A stretch of DNA of 64,000 bases, taken from NCBI GenBank assembly GCA_026874595.1, contig CM049307.1:91637830-91701829 (forward strand). Reading direction: 5' to 3'. Both the position numbers and the translations under genes were made by a program. The notes below the pieces were generated by a model, which was not told the DNA's origin, ran no database searches, and saw only the letters and a list, made by a program, of their open reading frames with translations. This stretch comes from Sipunculus nudus. Its lineage: Eukaryota > Annelida > Sipuncula > Golfingiida > Sipunculidae. Positions 56,201 through 59,072 of the stretch are shown one piece after another. The first letter of the stretch is position 1; the number at the start of each line of letters is the position of its first letter.

Positions 56201-59034
56201 GAATTTGTATGCCGAAAGATATTCTGGTTAAAGGCTTACAATGTTAGAATTCCTTATTTTTTTGTTAGCAATGTTAGCAAGTTGTGACAGAAACACCCAA
56301 AGGAATACTTGAATAACACAGATCAGTAAATGTTTGGTGACCAAAAACTGATAGGATGGTGCTCTACCAGGGCCTGGAGGGCCGGGCTTTCAATAGTAAG
56401 AAAGTAGGAGAGTCTGGGAGGCTCAGGCCAAATTTAGGAGAGTGGGACTTTGGAGCATCCAAGGGGAGGGAACCTTTGTTGAATTTTGAAGAATAATGAA
56501 ATCTGTAATAAAAAATTTCAGTATTTTCCCTTATTATCCTATAATTATATTGTTATATGTCATCTCATTATGAGAGTCTGATTACAGTGTAACGTAAGGA
56601 TCAACTTTTGACTGGTTTGAGGATGTTGCTGTGGTCCTCTTGATCCTACAGGCAGAGGTTCGGACAATCAGAACTGAGCATCCAAAAAAAGATTTTGAGC
56701 GCAACAGATAATTACCCATGCATTCCTGCAAGCTTTGGGAGGGTTATAATTCACTACTGAACATTTTGTGAACTTACCTTGTCCAGCATACATTAATGTC
56801 GGGCTCTGAGCAAAGTCTGTTCTTATTGTGTAGTCCATAATACTCAAAGTATCGTCCACAAAGTTCACTCCGGCTGCCACACCTGATGGCTGTTTTAGGT
56901 ACTCCTGTACCATAGATGTCTCATTTGCATAATACGAAATGTTAAAAGAATCTGGTCCAGAGATCATGTTCTTAGTGACCTCATCCATAAAGGTCATAAC
57001 ACTGGCGGAATCAGGTGTTACAAAGATCTTCCCTGGAGCTAACGCAAACTGTGTTTGGTTCAGTGAATGTTCAGGGAAGTTGCTGATGGCTGGTTCTTGT
57101 CGAGGTGCTGAAAGACCTCTGACCAAAGCCAGGATCAATACAAAATATATCGGGAAAAATATCTCCTGAAATATAAAGAGATCACTATTACCATATGTGA
57201 GACATCAAATATATATTTTTTTCTTGAAGTTACTTATTATATTACCTCTTACCAAGACTAGGATCAATACAAAATAGACTTGGGATAATATCTCCTGAAA
57301 TAGAGAGAGATCACCATTAACATGAGACAACAAAAAGCCTTTACTTCAAGTGATTTGTTCCACTATTTTTCCAGTACCACCTGCAGTATATATATGATAC
57401 TGTTATGAAGTAGGAGATGACAAATATATTGTGACTTGAGAAAAATTTAAGGAATGTTTCAACTTTCAATGTTAAGAATATTTAGACTTCGTTCATACAG
57501 CAATGACGATCAGTTTTGGTTTCATTAAGTTCACTTCAGTATACTGGTATACAGACAAAGCCAGGATCAATGGATTTTTAATTTATAGACTCAAGTGTTT
57601 TTACTGAGGGATAAAGAATTACATGGCATTTGTTCATCAGTGGCCCACTGTCCAATGATAATTCATAAGTTTATACAGGTTTATAGTATTTCACAAATGT
57701 GCTCTGAATTGGTCTCTTCAATGAGATCATCAGATCATGTTTATGGGTCTGGAAATAGGACTGCAGGTCAGTCTATAACTGGATGTATGTCAGGTCAATA
57801 TAATCTTACATAAAATGACAACATGCATAATTATGTTATATATGTCAGGTCACCATTACCATCTACTCCAATGACATCATGAATCAGTGATGTAACTGAG
57901 GGCAAATGAATATGCATTGAGAATGTCAATCGGAACTCTGTATCAAAAAGTCTTGTATGGTTCGTGGTTGGGGCATAGATGACACAGAGAGGGGGGACCA
58001 CCCTTTTGCTTAAACATCATTGTCAACTGATCTGGAATATTAAGTCAATTGTCTGCCAATCTCATCTTGTGTCTCTCTGACCTATAATGTAACAAGTGAA
58101 ACACACACAAAATCACTTCGTAGCAATATCATAATGAAAGGGTATATTTAATATATCTCCTGAAATAAACATTAACTACTGGTAACATTAACATCTGTTT
58201 GACACAAAATATTCTTTCAAACAAGTATGGAAAGTTATTGCATGAATGTCCTAATCATCAAATCATTTTTCACATGTCTTTCCAAACTTCTTTAACTTAT
58301 AAAGGGTTCTATATTTTAGACTTTTCTATTGACAGAGATAGAATTCTCCCCTTAGGCATTTACCCAAATGGTAAAAATTATGACCTTTTCGCCTGTATAT
58401 CATGACAAAACCAAAAATTTGCAAATATTACAAGCTAAATTCAAAATGAAACAAATTTGGTGGTCTTGAGAACCACCATTTTTCTTAGAAACAGTAATGT
58501 AAATTTTAATTAAGATATTGTGCAACATATGTAAGATGTGAGTTCAAGCAGACCAATATTTGCATGTGCCAGTACTATTTTTTTGTCTGCATTCACTATA
58601 CATAAACATTGGGTCCTGGCAGTTGTGACATATATGCTATTTTGTAGGTCCATATTAATAAGTTACCAGACCAATAATATTTTTTTTTCATTTTCACTTA
58701 CAACAAACACGTTGCATAAAATATATGTATGCAGGACTTTTTCAAGTGTCACTGATTCAGAAATTCAGGATTTCCTTTCCATGAATTTGTCAGGAACTGT
58801 GAATGCAGAGGATATAGTGGAACTGTGTACATGTTTCATGATCTATGATCTGTTTGACCAACCCCATTGACAATGGATTAATGACTGGCCCATAGAAACA
58901 ATAACAGAAAGGGGAAGGGTGAAATAATAAATGTTCACATTTACCTGAGATGTGTCTCTCTTGTTTCTTTTCTTCAAGAGAAGATTTCTCTTGAGCAGAG
59001 CCAAGAACTGCTGGCTAAATGTTGCCTTTGCCAT
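894..59034 (-). CDS. ABCA5: ABCA5-like full ABC-A transporter, 21 exons, 3' end outside window
   Basis: Seen: joining 21 minus-strand exons (58945-59034, 56778-57165, 53341-53450, 51667-51893, 49497-49857, 40271-40418, 38775-38964, 36805-36863, 35986-36119, 34748-34900, 33282-33401, 28794-28932, 28007-28097, 26625-26878, 25124-25135, 21379-21858, 19848-19990, 18165-18437, 7822-7953, 7070-7222, 894-1031) gives an uninterrupted frame of 1,265 codons. NBD1 holds Walker A GHNGAGKT (~540-547), Q-loop CPQ (~587-589), signature LSGGQ (641-645), Walker B VIFLDE (661-666) and H-loop TTH (~695-697). Known: ABC-A proteins are single chains TMD1-NBD1-TMD2-NBD2 that move or flip lipids across membranes using ATP; ABCA5 acts in lysosomal and late endosomal membranes in mammals. 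The motifs [16 protein letters not shown] and [13 protein letters not shown] agree with ABCA5 rather than ABCA1 or ABCA3. NBD2 and the stop codon lie beyond position 1. Subfamily is inferred from recalled resemblance, not a search. Confidence 0.93.
3221..3262. repeat. (AT)n then (GA)n microsatellite
   Basis: About ten TA dinucleotides run directly into about eleven AG dinucleotides. Intronic simple sequence. Confidence 0.9.
4657..4974. mobile_element. MITE-like hairpin, about 320 bp
   Basis: The ends are imperfect inverted repeats of about 35 bp: left AGGCCAAAAT...GGTATGGTTCTCAGGCACT, right the complement AGTGCCTGAGAATCAAACC...TTTTGGCCT. The interior contains GCGGGCGGGCAG and GATGCGGGCAG. 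No coding capacity; a non-autonomous DNA transposon is the simplest reading. Confidence 0.65.
5090..6365. other. Intronic stretch without a recognised feature
   Basis: Short CA and TA simple tracts occur (about 5187-5200 and 5285-5310) and a 12-bp palindrome TTTGGCGCCAAA near 5829-5840. Nothing else can be supported. Confidence 0.5.
7070..7222 (-). CDS. ABCA5: ABCA5-like exon 20: TMD2 helix
   Basis: Acceptor ctgtattacag|AGT; donor TCATTT|GTATGT, phase 0 to 0, about residues 1169-1219. It contains the hydrophobic segment [20 protein letters not shown] and then [16 protein letters not shown], corresponding to the helix plus short loop (Y..SF.F.K......) in TMD2 of ABC-A proteins. Confidence 0.9.
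7325..7830 (-). repeat. Degenerate ~52-bp tandem repeats copying the exon 19 donor
   Basis: Ten or so units, spaced 44-60 bp, share the plus-strand pattern GAATATTCATGAGGTATTT then ACCTGGAAGGTCACAAGCAC. Read on the minus strand, the second part is the last ~20 nt of exon 19 (GTGCTTGTGGCCTTCCAG) followed by its donor. Besides the real donor at 7821, the units near 7346, 7606 and 7710 keep an intact CAG|GTAAAT; others have lost it. The conserved protein reading at the exon end implies that the exon is the source and the intronic copies are derived. Confidence 0.8.
7822..7953 (-). CDS. ABCA5: ABCA5-like exon 19: TMD2 helix after the coupling loop
   Basis: Acceptor cacgttgcag|ATC; donor TTCCAG|GTAAAC, phase 0 to 0, about residues 1125-1168. 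It encodes [20 protein letters not shown] then [20 protein letters not shown], matching the family motif K..QL..SG.....YW.......D. Its donor region is repeated about ten times in the following intron (7325-7830). Confidence 0.92.
8126..8700 (+). repeat. Dispersed repeat, two diverged units (left copy of an inverted pair)
   Basis: Units near 8140-8300 and 8470-8700 share GAATTGTGCAAAGAATGAAA, ATATAGGGCC and a GATGGCGGCCAAGAT-type core. A third copy lies in opposite orientation at 11870-12136. No coding potential is evident. Confidence 0.6.
8701..11860. other. Intron 18 interior
   Basis: Apart from the tRNA-like remnant at 9407-9475 I see only AT-rich sequence, with no splice-flanked coding segment. 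Two short similar blocks, at about 10610-10800 and 11255-11340, share ACAGAGGTGTGAGCTTCTA-like and GCATGCATGTACTCTA-like sequence. Confidence 0.5.
9407..9475 (-). pseudogene. tRNA-like sequence, probably SINE or tRNA-derived remnant
   Basis: On the minus strand CCTCGTGGTTAAGGA resembles an A box and GGTTCAAACCC fits the Pol III B-box consensus, spaced about as in a tRNA. The nucleotides flanking the B box (CCCC on both sides) cannot pair as a T-stem, so it is not a working tRNA gene. Confidence 0.5.
11867..12136 (-). repeat. Dispersed repeat, inverted copy of the 8.1-8.7 kb family
   Basis: The minus strand reads GTCCAGCTGTTAATGGAAGA, GCATGAAACTTGGCATAATA and CCAAGTGGAATTCATCC, matching the pattern at 8144-8690 in the other orientation. 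Together the pair could be arms of one ~4-kb element or independent insertions. Confidence 0.6.
12541..12790 (+). repeat. Left 21-bp array, 12 units with palindromic core TCGTACGTACGA
   Basis: Twelve units of the form ATCTCGTACGTACGACATAT. The 12-bp core TCGTACGTACGA is a perfect palindrome. Because 21 is divisible by three the array is open in several frames, giving RTYDILS-type repeats that are not evidence of coding. Confidence 0.95.
14115..14204. repeat. (TA)n then (GT)n microsatellite
   Basis: About 70 bp of alternating TA with one or two interruptions runs into ten GT dinucleotides. It lies in the loop between the foldback arms. Confidence 0.95.
15600..15930 (-). repeat. Right 21-bp array, 16 units, inverted
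   Basis: Sixteen units of the same palindromic 21-mer as the left array, in opposite orientation. The copy number differs from the left arm (16 against 12), so the arms changed independently after insertion. Confidence 0.95.
16126..18062. mobile_element. Tandem-repeat element with ~335-bp units
   Basis: The left end reads AAGTGACCCATGGGTCATGA then CACTCAGCTGA; the right end reads GGACAAAGAGTGATCGCTAT, then AGCTCAG...AGTCAGCTAAAAA. Between lie about five diverged units of roughly 335-340 bp marked by TTTGTGCCCTGTTAACAGA (near 16963, 17300, 17640, 17970) and TTGTATCAAATTTTTAGTTA. The same two ends recur at 29549 and 33165, so this is an interspersed family. No ORF. Confidence 0.75.
18165..18437 (-). 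CDS. ABCA5: ABCA5-like exon 18: extracellular domain end and membrane helix
   Basis: Acceptor ctctccgtttcag|GGG; donor GACAG|GTACGT, phase 0 to 0, about residues 1034-1124. It contains the canonical ABC-A block [20 protein letters not shown], the sequon NIT, then a membrane helix ([20 protein letters not shown]) followed by VRERQ, the start of the cytosolic loop before the next helices. Confidence 0.93.
18486..18800 (-). repeat. SINE-like dispersed repeat copy
   Basis: It shares GTCAGCCAGGCCCAGTCT, a CTGCTGGGTCATGAC-like stretch and a TTATGCTGTCCCATCTAGTT segment with the sequence at 33535-33690. No internal promoter is obvious in this copy. Family unknown. Confidence 0.5.
19085..19620. repeat. 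33-bp minisatellite, about 15 units
   Basis: Units of the form CACCACCCTCTGAGGCCAAG then ACTGAATCTGAGT; the central five or six are nearly identical and the outer ones degenerate. The period is divisible by three, so both strands stay open ([11 protein letters not shown]-like and [11 protein letters not shown]-like repeats). It sits inside intron 17, so it is non-coding. Confidence 0.9.
19848..19990 (-). CDS. ABCA5: ABCA5-like exon 17: second extracellular domain
   Basis: Acceptor tttttattttcag; donor TCCTCG|GTAAGG, phase 1 to 0, about residues 986-1033. It encodes [20 protein letters not shown], then INNAEYLIQ and ISYVQAV, matching the family pattern (S.Y...L...........YL......Y..A) in the second luminal domain. 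NIS is a possible glycosylation sequon. Confidence 0.88.
19991..21378. other. Intron 16, no recognised feature
   Basis: AT-rich sequence. A short repeat with CTGTGACTAATGTAGTTATT occurs at about 20230-20300. Nothing else is supported. Confidence 0.6.
21379..21858 (-). CDS. ABCA5: ABCA5-like exon 16: acidic linker and start of TMD2
   Basis: Acceptor gtgatttcag; donor TTCAG|GTATGT, phase 1 to 1, about residues 826-985. It opens with an acidic run ([14 protein letters not shown]), a low-complexity linker with Asn, Ser and Thr, then the cytosolic helix [20 protein letters not shown], a membrane helix ([18 protein letters not shown]) and the start of the second extracellular domain. The linker is longer than I recall for the vertebrate protein. 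Confidence 0.9.
21870..22070. repeat. Dispersed repeat with TCTTATCTGACAACCACC motif
   Basis: It resembles the sequence at 49310-49495 in its chain of short 'ataag/ccacc' half-repeats and in ending with GTGAGATTTCAATGTACTGG, comparable to ACACGTTTCACTGAATTACC there. Degenerate; family unknown. Confidence 0.4.
22766..24470. mobile_element. 180-bp satellite inside a repeat element, about 9 units
   Basis: The element starts near AACTAGATGTGTCATTCCG then ACACGATACCCCCGCC and ends near TATGCCCTGGCCACTTTG then TGGCGGGGGCATAAAA, so the ends are roughly inverted (ACCCCCGCC against GGCGGGGGCAT). Between are about nine units with an exact 180-bp period in the right half (GGAGCCGTAAAAC at 23728, 23908, 24088 and 24268). 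The left units are more diverged. No coding capacity. Confidence 0.8.
25124..25135 (-). CDS. ABCA5: Candidate 12-nt microexon 15 (AATCTGAGGCTG)
   Basis: Seen: a pyrimidine-rich stretch ending ttcatttaag, then AATCTGAGGCTG, then a near-perfect donor GTAAGTACTT. Its length is a multiple of three and its phase (1 to 1) fits exons 14 and 16. Including it turns the junction from LKLEEYAEG into LKLESEAEEYAEG; human ABCA5 reads LKLEVEAE at the same place, from memory. Microexons of this size are easily missed by gene finders. It is inferred from splice signals and family match, without transcript evidence. Confidence 0.7.
25136..26624. other. Intron 14, no recognised feature
   Basis: No splice-flanked coding segment and no clear repeat; a short hairpin lies at about 25770-25815 (GATCATCGG.TTGAGCAAACC with TTGATGATC). 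Confidence 0.6.
26625..26878 (-). CDS. ABCA5: ABCA5-like exon 14: NBD1 regulatory tail
   Basis: Acceptor tcaaacttgcag; donor TTGG|GTAAGA, phase 2 to 1, residues 737-821. It encodes the ABC-A post-NBD domain: [25 protein letters not shown] and the closing motif [15 protein letters not shown], which is nearly the same in all ABC-A proteins. Confidence 0.94.
27410..27685. repeat. Dispersed repeat rich in TTGCCC
   Basis: It begins GGGCTCAACATTGACTTTTG and ends GTCTAGCCCTG. A diverged copy with the same order of blocks (ACATTAACTTTTGAAAGTAA, CTGGAACTTTTACTTGTCC) is at 55345-55790. Confidence 0.6.
28007..28097 (-). CDS. ABCA5: ABCA5-like exon 13: end of NBD1 core
   Basis: Acceptor cttgaattcag; donor CTCGG|GTAAGA, phase 1 to 2, residues 707-736. 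It encodes [20 protein letters not shown] then [10 protein letters not shown], the conserved ABC-A segment after the H-loop (DR.A...G.L.C.GSS.FLK...G.GY.L). Confidence 0.94.
28255..28450 (-). repeat. tRNA-related SINE-like copy
   Basis: On the minus strand GAGTTCGAATCTCAG fits a Pol III B box, followed by TTGAGGAGCAGCGAGCACTC and AGGCTTAATGGGAAGGCTTT. A second copy with GGTTGAGGAGTAGAGCAC and AGGCTTAATGGGAAACCTGT is at 33700-33850. This supports a tRNA-derived SINE family in intron 12. Confidence 0.6.
28794..28932 (-). CDS. ABCA5: ABCA5-like exon 12: NBD1 Walker B, D-loop and H-loop
   Basis: Acceptor ttttgtag|GTT; donor GCTG|GTATGT, phase 0 to 1, residues 661-706. It encodes [20 protein letters not shown] (Walker B with catalytic Glu at ~666 and D-loop) and [12 protein letters not shown] with the H-loop histidine at ~697. 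All NBD1 residues needed for ATP hydrolysis are present. Confidence 0.96.
28933..29548. other. Left part of intron 11, no recognised feature
   Basis: No exon or clear repeat apart from GGCGATCACTGGAAGC at about 29042, which recurs at about 34363. Confidence 0.5.
29899..31043. mobile_element. 1.15-kb element with GTATCCGCC ends and ~277-bp tandem core
   Basis: Left end GTATCCGCCTAAATCAGAG; right end CTCTGTTTTGGCGGATAC, an imperfect inverted pair of about 19 bp. The core has about three units of 274-279 bp, each with CAGGTGGCGCCACCAGTTTT and CGGTTCCCGAGATATAAGC. No ORF. It probably inserted into an older repeat. Confidence 0.7.
32380..32900. repeat. ~139-bp tandem units with TGACCTTTGACC blocks
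   Basis: Four units spaced 137-140 bp, each starting with two to four TGACC-type half-sites (clusters near 32386, 32526, 32663 and 32803), followed by a TTCTTCCCCTGTTGGTAGGT-like and a GGTTTGGGATGAAAAGTTTG-like block. Confidence 0.8.
33282..33401 (-). CDS. ABCA5: ABCA5-like exon 11: NBD1 signature motif
   Basis: Acceptor tcaaacttcag|GTG; donor CCTAAG|GTGCGT, phase 0 to 0, residues 621-660. It holds the ABC signature [20 protein letters not shown] with the LSGGQ core at 641-645. The donor GTGCGT is weaker than the other donors of the gene but gives the correct phase and joins directly to Walker B. Confidence 0.95.
33530..33860 (-). repeat. SINE-like copy with internal poly-G run
   Basis: The minus strand shares the body of the 28.3-kb and 18.5-kb SINE-like copies. 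At about 33761-33777 it contains an uninterrupted run of about 17 G on the plus strand, after GGGTGGGTGG. Confidence 0.55.
34748..34900 (-). CDS. ABCA5: ABCA5-like exon 10: NBD1 Q-loop
   Basis: Acceptor tgttttacacag|GAT; donor AGCGTG|GTAGGT, phase 0 to 0, residues 570-620. It carries the Q-loop [12 protein letters not shown] (Gln ~589), then the helical subdomain start [12 protein letters not shown]. Confidence 0.95.
34901..35985. other. Intron 9, no recognised feature
   Basis: AT-rich, with no exon-like segment and no clear repeat. Confidence 0.6.
35986..36119 (-). CDS. ABCA5: ABCA5-like exon 9: NBD1 Walker A
   Basis: Acceptor ctttatttaag; donor GGTTTG|GTAAGC, phase 1 to 0, residues 525-569. 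It contains [20 protein letters not shown], an intact Walker A with the catalytic-site lysine (GHNGAGKT, ~540-547), followed by [14 protein letters not shown], typical of ABC-A. Confidence 0.96.
36805..36863 (-). CDS. ABCA5: ABCA5-like exon 8: start of NBD1
   Basis: A 59-nt exon with acceptor tttcattacag and donor AATG|GTAAGG, phase 2 to 1, residues 505-524. It encodes [20 protein letters not shown], the first strand of the nucleotide-binding domain including the tyrosine (A-loop position) that usually stacks on the ATP base. Confidence 0.9.
37467..38810 (-). repeat. 49-bp minisatellite made from the exon 7 splice donor, about 27 units
   Basis: Exact 49-bp period with few substitutions and one 4-bp insertion near 38515. 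Each unit, read on the minus strand, is the last 35 nt of exon 7 (starting GTCCCACAGGATATGG and ending AATGTTCTCAG) plus 14 nt of intron (GTAGGATGTACAGT). Nearly every unit therefore keeps an intact donor CAG|GTAGGA; a few have GTAGAA, and one near 38527 has lost the GT. The terminal unit is coding and matches the ABCA5 family, so the array grew from the exon outwards into intron 7. Confidence 0.97.
38775..38964 (-). CDS. ABCA5: ABCA5-like exon 7: TMD1-NBD1 linker
   Basis: Acceptor cttcctcag; donor CTCAG|GTAGGA, phase 1 to 2, residues 442-504. It starts [17 protein letters not shown], the conserved post-TMD1 motif, and ends [13 protein letters not shown], matching the family strand that leads into NBD1. 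Reading past the donor meets TAG at once, so splicing here is required. The last 35 nt of the exon plus 14 nt of intron form the repeat unit of a 27-copy array that starts at this donor. Confidence 0.9.
39590..39730. repeat. ~23-bp minisatellite, about 6 units
   Basis: Degenerate units of the form GGTCCAAAATCACTGGACCT in intron 6. Confidence 0.8.
39985..40170. repeat. Short inverted repeat with GACTAGTCAC ends
   Basis: GACTAGTCACGTGATT at the left and GTGACTAGTCACAGGTG at the right, with GGTGGTCCTGTGG and CCACGACCACC also roughly inverted inside. A small hairpin or MITE relic. Confidence 0.4.
40271..40418 (-). CDS. ABCA5: ABCA5-like exon 6: end of TMD1
   Basis: Acceptor tatatatttcag|GGA; donor CCAA|GTAAGT, phase 0 to 1, residues 393-441. 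A loop with the sequon NMT is followed by the last TMD1 helix ([21 protein letters not shown]) and a conserved Pro at its end. The 51-bp satellite of intron 5 begins within about 30-500 bp of its acceptor. Confidence 0.92.
40440..48800. repeat. Large 51-bp satellite in intron 5, about 148 units
   Basis: The core (about 40930-48490) repeats ACCTCTCTATTACAGATACA, TCTCTACTGTGGACATCTTT, CTATAACAGGC with an exact 51-bp period. Each unit is itself a diverged dimer: CTATTACAGATACATCTCT and CTATAACAGGCACCTCTCT are related halves. Edges (40440-40930 and 48490-48800) contain degenerate units. Variant units (GTTGACA, CAACTG, ACAAAAACC, ACAAAGACC) alternate in higher-order patterns. Since 51 is divisible by three it creates a 2,046-codon open frame at 40972-47112. 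Confidence 0.98.
46343..47974. repeat. 816-bp higher-order duplication inside the 51-bp satellite
   Basis: The run of sixteen 51-bp units ending in CTATTACTGACACC near 47112 is repeated directly and almost unchanged, ending at 47935. The shared rare variant CATCCCTACTGTTG lies at 46419 and 47235, exactly 816 bp apart, followed by the same order of unit variants. Confidence 0.9.
48890..49495. repeat. Dispersed repeats between satellite and exon 5
   Basis: 48900-49290 carries two units of the ~150-bp family also seen at the window ends (GTGACCTCTGACCTCATTTA). 49310-49495 is a chain of short TATAAGACCATCTGTCTTAT-type repeats abutting the exon 5 donor. Confidence 0.6.
49497..49857 (-). CDS. ABCA5: ABCA5-like exon 5: membrane helices 3 to 6 of TMD1
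   Basis: Acceptor ttttgttgtag; donor GATCAG|GTAATT, phase 2 to 0, residues 272-392. Hydrophobic segments lie near residues 276-297, 305-328, 336-356 and 372-389, with the conserved motif FLYGL and the short cytosolic turn [13 protein letters not shown] between helices, as in other ABC-A proteins. Confidence 0.93.
50755..51335. mobile_element. Possible 580-bp MITE
   Basis: Left CTTGGCTGCGACAGCCTTGC matches, in inverted form and with several mismatches, GTCGCAAAGCTGTTGCAGCC at the right end. The interior is rich in GTCTCAAA, TTGCGAC and TCGCA motifs and non-coding. Confidence 0.45.
51667..51893 (-). CDS. ABCA5: ABCA5-like exon 4: second membrane helix and coupling segment
   Basis: Acceptor tgtattttcag|TTA; donor TTCTG|GTAAGC, phase 0 to 2, residues 197-271. 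A membrane helix ([20 protein letters not shown]) is followed by the strongly conserved cytosolic motif [19 protein letters not shown], the hallmark of ABC-A TMD1 after TM2. The sequon NVT lies before the helix. Confidence 0.93.
51894..53340. other. Intron 3, simple sequence only
   Basis: A run of about 11 G near 52028, and degenerate repeats of the form GGGCATTATGGCCAATCACA at 53030-53230. No exon. Confidence 0.6.
53341..53450 (-). CDS. ABCA5: ABCA5-like exon 3: extracellular loop
   Basis: Acceptor attttaacag, donor AGG|GTGAGT, phase 1 to 0, residues 160-196. It contains the block [19 protein letters not shown], which corresponds to the conserved stretch (SCE...SGFT.LQ..ID) just before TM2 in ABCA5. 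Confidence 0.9.
53451..56777. other. Intron 2 with two dispersed repeats
   Basis: 54130-54530 holds copies of the ~150-bp family (TTTGACCTCATTAAAGATGT and similar). 55345-55790 is a diverged copy of the TTGCCC-rich repeat at 27.4 kb. The rest shows nothing recognisable. Confidence 0.55.
56778..57165 (-). CDS. ABCA5: ABCA5-like exon 2: first membrane helix and extracellular loop
   Basis: Acceptor tatatttcag|GAG; donor CAAG|GTAAGT, phase 1. It encodes residues 31-159 plus one base. [15 protein letters not shown] is the first membrane helix; the remainder is the N-terminal part of the large extracellular or luminal loop, with N-glycosylation sequons in NQT, NIS and NET. The boundary sequence of this exon is duplicated about 130 bp upstream in the intron (see 57253-57294). 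Confidence 0.9.
57253..57294 (-). pseudogene. Duplicated exon 2 acceptor forming a potential 42-nt cassette exon
   Basis: About 90 bp (57237-57325) is a diverged direct copy of the exon 2 start and its upstream intron. The copy keeps the acceptor (ctatttcag|GAG) and has a donor of its own, CTTG|GTAAGA. The enclosed 42 nt is open, phase 0 to 0, and would add [14 protein letters not shown], a second version of the first membrane helix. Exon 1 ends and exon 2 begins in phase 0, so inclusion keeps the frame. It may be a relic or an alternative exon. A further degraded copy of the acceptor (CTCCTGAAATA) is near 58158-58168, with a stop soon after. Confidence 0.6.
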
Positions 59035-59072
59035 TCTCACTCTGTCTTTTCATTCAGGGAACCATCAGAAAT
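58945..59072 (-). CDS. ABCA5: ABCA5-like exon 1: 5' UTR and start codon
   Basis: The exon opens after an acceptor (ctttcag) at 59073-59074, so at least one non-coding exon probably lies further right. The ATG at 59034 begins [20 protein letters not shown], a short basic cytosolic N-terminus (residues 1-30) like that of ABCA5 before its first membrane helix. An in-frame TGA lies 15 nt upstream of the ATG, so this is the first possible in-frame start in the exon. The exon ends CAG|GTAAAT, phase 0. Two short upstream ORFs sit in the 38-nt leader: ATG at 59065 (three codons and stop) and ATG at 59053, which overlaps the main start in another frame. Confidence 0.85.
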
